Assembly: GCF_004118265.1 (NCBI RefSeq)
Contig: NZ_SDHW01000005.1
Span: 186,001-250,000, forward strand
Length of the DNA: 64,000 bases
Origin: Lacibacter luteus
GTDB lineage: Bacteria > Bacteroidota > Bacteroidia > Chitinophagales > Chitinophagaceae
Reading direction: 5' to 3'
The notes beneath the pieces are model-generated. The model searched no databases. It worked only from the letters and a program-made list of their open reading frames with translations, and was not told where the DNA came from. Positions within the stretch are counted from its first letter, which is position 1, and every line of letters begins with the position of its first letter. Shown here in pieces: positions 62,701-64,000 of the stretch. The translations under genes were made by a program, and so were the position numbers.

Positions 62701-64000
62701 CTACAGATCAAACTCCCAAACCGTTCTGTACGTCCCATGCTTTTCAGCATAGGTCAGAAATTGATTATAAAAAGGATCTGCTCCAACCGTTGCACTATCG
62801 CCAATAACAAAGAGTTGTTCCCTTGCCCTGGTGATCGCTACATTCATACGCCTGTAATCTTTTAAGAAACCAATAGTTCCATCATCATTACTTCGCACCA
62901 ATGAAACAATGATTGTTTCTTTTTCCTGTCCCTGGAAACTATCGATGGTGCTGATGCGTAAACCTTTTGCTAATTGTTCCTTAGCAGCAACTACCTGTCC
63001 GGAATAAGGAGAGATGAATGCGGTACGCTGTGCATCCAGTTGCTCCCGTTCCATCAACTGACGAACAATGTTCAATTCACCTTCATTCTGCAGACTCACA
63101 CCATCCGGTCCATGAGTTTCATTGTAACCCGAACCTGCTGTATCAATAAAGGTTAAATGCACACCTGTATCGGCAAGATGTTCGGCCGTATGCAAGAGAT
63201 CATTATAAAAATAACTGCTGCTGAAACCCGCAATGGTCTTGCGCATGCGGTATTGAATGTTGAGCAAGGACGCTGATTGCAGTTTATCGATCGCCACTTC
63301 AAGAATTGAACGGTTAAAGCCAAGTATGGCTGCTTCGTTACTTAACACCGTTGGTGGTAATTGCCAATGATCACCCGCCAACACTATTTTCTCAGCCAAT
63401 GGAAATACACACCATGCCAATGGTTCAATACATTGTCCTGCTTCATCGATCACCAATGTGGTAAATATTCGGTTGCCAAGTTCAGCATCGTACAAACCAA
63501 TTGGTGTGCCTGCAATTACCTGTGCATCGTCAAAGAGTCTTTCTTCGTTGTAGTGTTGCAGTTTTTTTATTTCGGTGCGGATGCTTTTTACTTCTTTAAA
63601 CAACAGGTTGCGTTGTTCCCTTTCTGCTTTGCCAAAACTGCGTTTGTATTTCAAGGCCATGCGGCGAAATTCTTCGACCCGCTTTTTTAATTCTTTTATT
63701 TCTTTCAGCGCTTTGCTGTTGTTGAGTTTGCCTTCGGGAGTATGATTGAAAATAACTTCATCAACCTTTGTTGCATTACCAACACGCAGGAGATTAATGC
63801 CTTGCTGCAACAATCCTTTCGATAAGTGATCAACAGCAGTATTACTCGGTGCAGCCACCAATACTTTTTCTCCCTTTTGTACCAACTGCACAATGGCTTC
63901 GATCAAAGTTGTTGTTTTGCCCGTGCCGGGAGGACCATGCACAATGCTTACTTGCTCATTATTCAGAATAGCTGTTACAGCCTGCTGCTGACTTTCATTC
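62701..64000 (-). CDS. Superfamily I DNA/RNA helicase, AAA domain (5' part outside window)
   Basis: At least 433 codons are visible and the reading frame stays open to the window edge. The motifs appear in order: HGPPGTGKTTTLIEAI (Walker A), APSNTAVDHL, VIDEAGQCIEP (box II), GDHWQLPPTVLSN, STIDSFQGQEKETIIVSLVR and MNVAITRAREQLFVIGD. This is the UPF1/IGHMBP2-like group of superfamily I helicases. The N-terminal part, usually a beta-barrel domain, lies outside. The GTG near 63942 is not the start since coding continues upstream (SQQQAVTAILNNEQVSIVHG). Confidence 0.9.
   Translation of the reverse strand, partial: NESQQQAVTAILNNEQVSIVHGPPGTGKTTTLIEAIVQLVQKGEKVLVAAPSNTAVDHLSKGLLQQGINLLRVGNATKVDEVIFNHTPEGKLNNSKALKEIKELKKRVEEFRRMALKYKRSFGKAEREQRNLLFKEVKSIRTEIKKLQHYNEERLFDDAQVIAGTPIGLYDAELGNRIFTTLVIDEAGQCIEPLAWCVFPLAEKIVLAGDHWQLPPTVLSNEAAILGFNRSILEVAIDKLQSASLLNIQYRMRKTIAGFSSSYFYNDLLHTAEHLADTGVHLTFIDTAGSGYNETHGPDGVSLQNEGELNIVRQLMEREQLDAQRTAFISPYSGQVVAAKEQLAKGLRISTIDSFQGQEKETIIVSLVRSNDDGTIGFLKDYRRMNVAITRAREQLFVIGDSATVGADPFYNQFLTYAEKHGTYRTVWEFDL

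Noticed and set aside
1-64000. CRISPR arrays
   Set aside because: The repeats seen are palindromic, irregularly spaced and differ in their centres; there is no regular repeat-spacer order and no cas gene.
1-64000. tRNA and rRNA genes
   Set aside because: I scanned for T-loop-like GTTCGAATCC patterns and found none; this is a visual scan, so a divergent tRNA might be missed.

Overview
The window is a chromosomal segment of a Bacteroidota bacterium, most likely family Chitinophagaceae. The evidence is moderate-to-low GC, promoters of the TAnnTTTG type, almost no Shine-Dalgarno sequences, many signal peptides ending in a Q just after the cleavage site, two proteins with type IX secretion (T9SS) C-terminal sorting domains, and families typical of this group (PnuT under a TPP riboswitch, DUF2911, NIPSNAP, NamZ, CHRD, exported S9 and M61 peptidases). 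I see no rRNA, tRNA, CRISPR array, phage or complete insertion sequence. Most genes are monocistronic or in pairs, and convergent genes often share a strong bidirectional hairpin terminator.

Region by region: 1-6.5 kb is rich in short palindromic repeats and holds a small membrane protein, a TPP-riboswitch-controlled thiamine transporter with an acyl-CoA-dehydrogenase-like partner, a GIY-YIG protein between two palindromic repeats, an oxidoreductase and a cyclophilin. 6.7-16.6 kb is mostly cell-envelope and household genes (lipoprotein, GNAT, lytic transglycosylase, DinB-like, L,D-transpeptidase, Crp/Fnr regulator, M20 amidohydrolase, NIPSNAP, DUF2911). 16.8-30 kb holds a sugar dehydrogenase, an MFS carrier, a large BNR/sortilin-like exported protein, an acyltransferase, an SDR enzyme, a second Crp/Fnr regulator, an alpha/beta hydrolase and a T9SS cargo with two CHRD domains. 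30-44 kb holds a PHP-like exported protein, a CDGSH protein, MtfA, YqgE, an M61 peptidase, two exported caspase-fold proteins in convergent overlap, a tiny lipoprotein, a membrane TPR protein and a GMC oxidoreductase. 44-60.9 kb holds PhnA-like, CutC, cyanophycinase-like, an ABC exporter, an LpxR-like gene directly followed by a metalloprotease-like protein with a histone-H1-like tail, NamZ, an S9 peptidase, a T9SS type B cargo and an FKBP protein.

The most unusual part is 60.96-62.58 kb. Two minus-strand membrane-protein ORFs with almost exclusive GAC aspartate codons are each followed by a long imperfect palindrome. The 8-bp start of each cassette is complementary to the first box of the palindrome that ends it (8/8 and 7/8 matches), and both cassettes have 31-32 nt leaders. 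This is the geometry of integron gene cassettes with attC sites, without an integrase in view. The window ends inside a superfamily I helicase gene.

All functions are inferred from reading the translated sequences and motifs; no database search was run.
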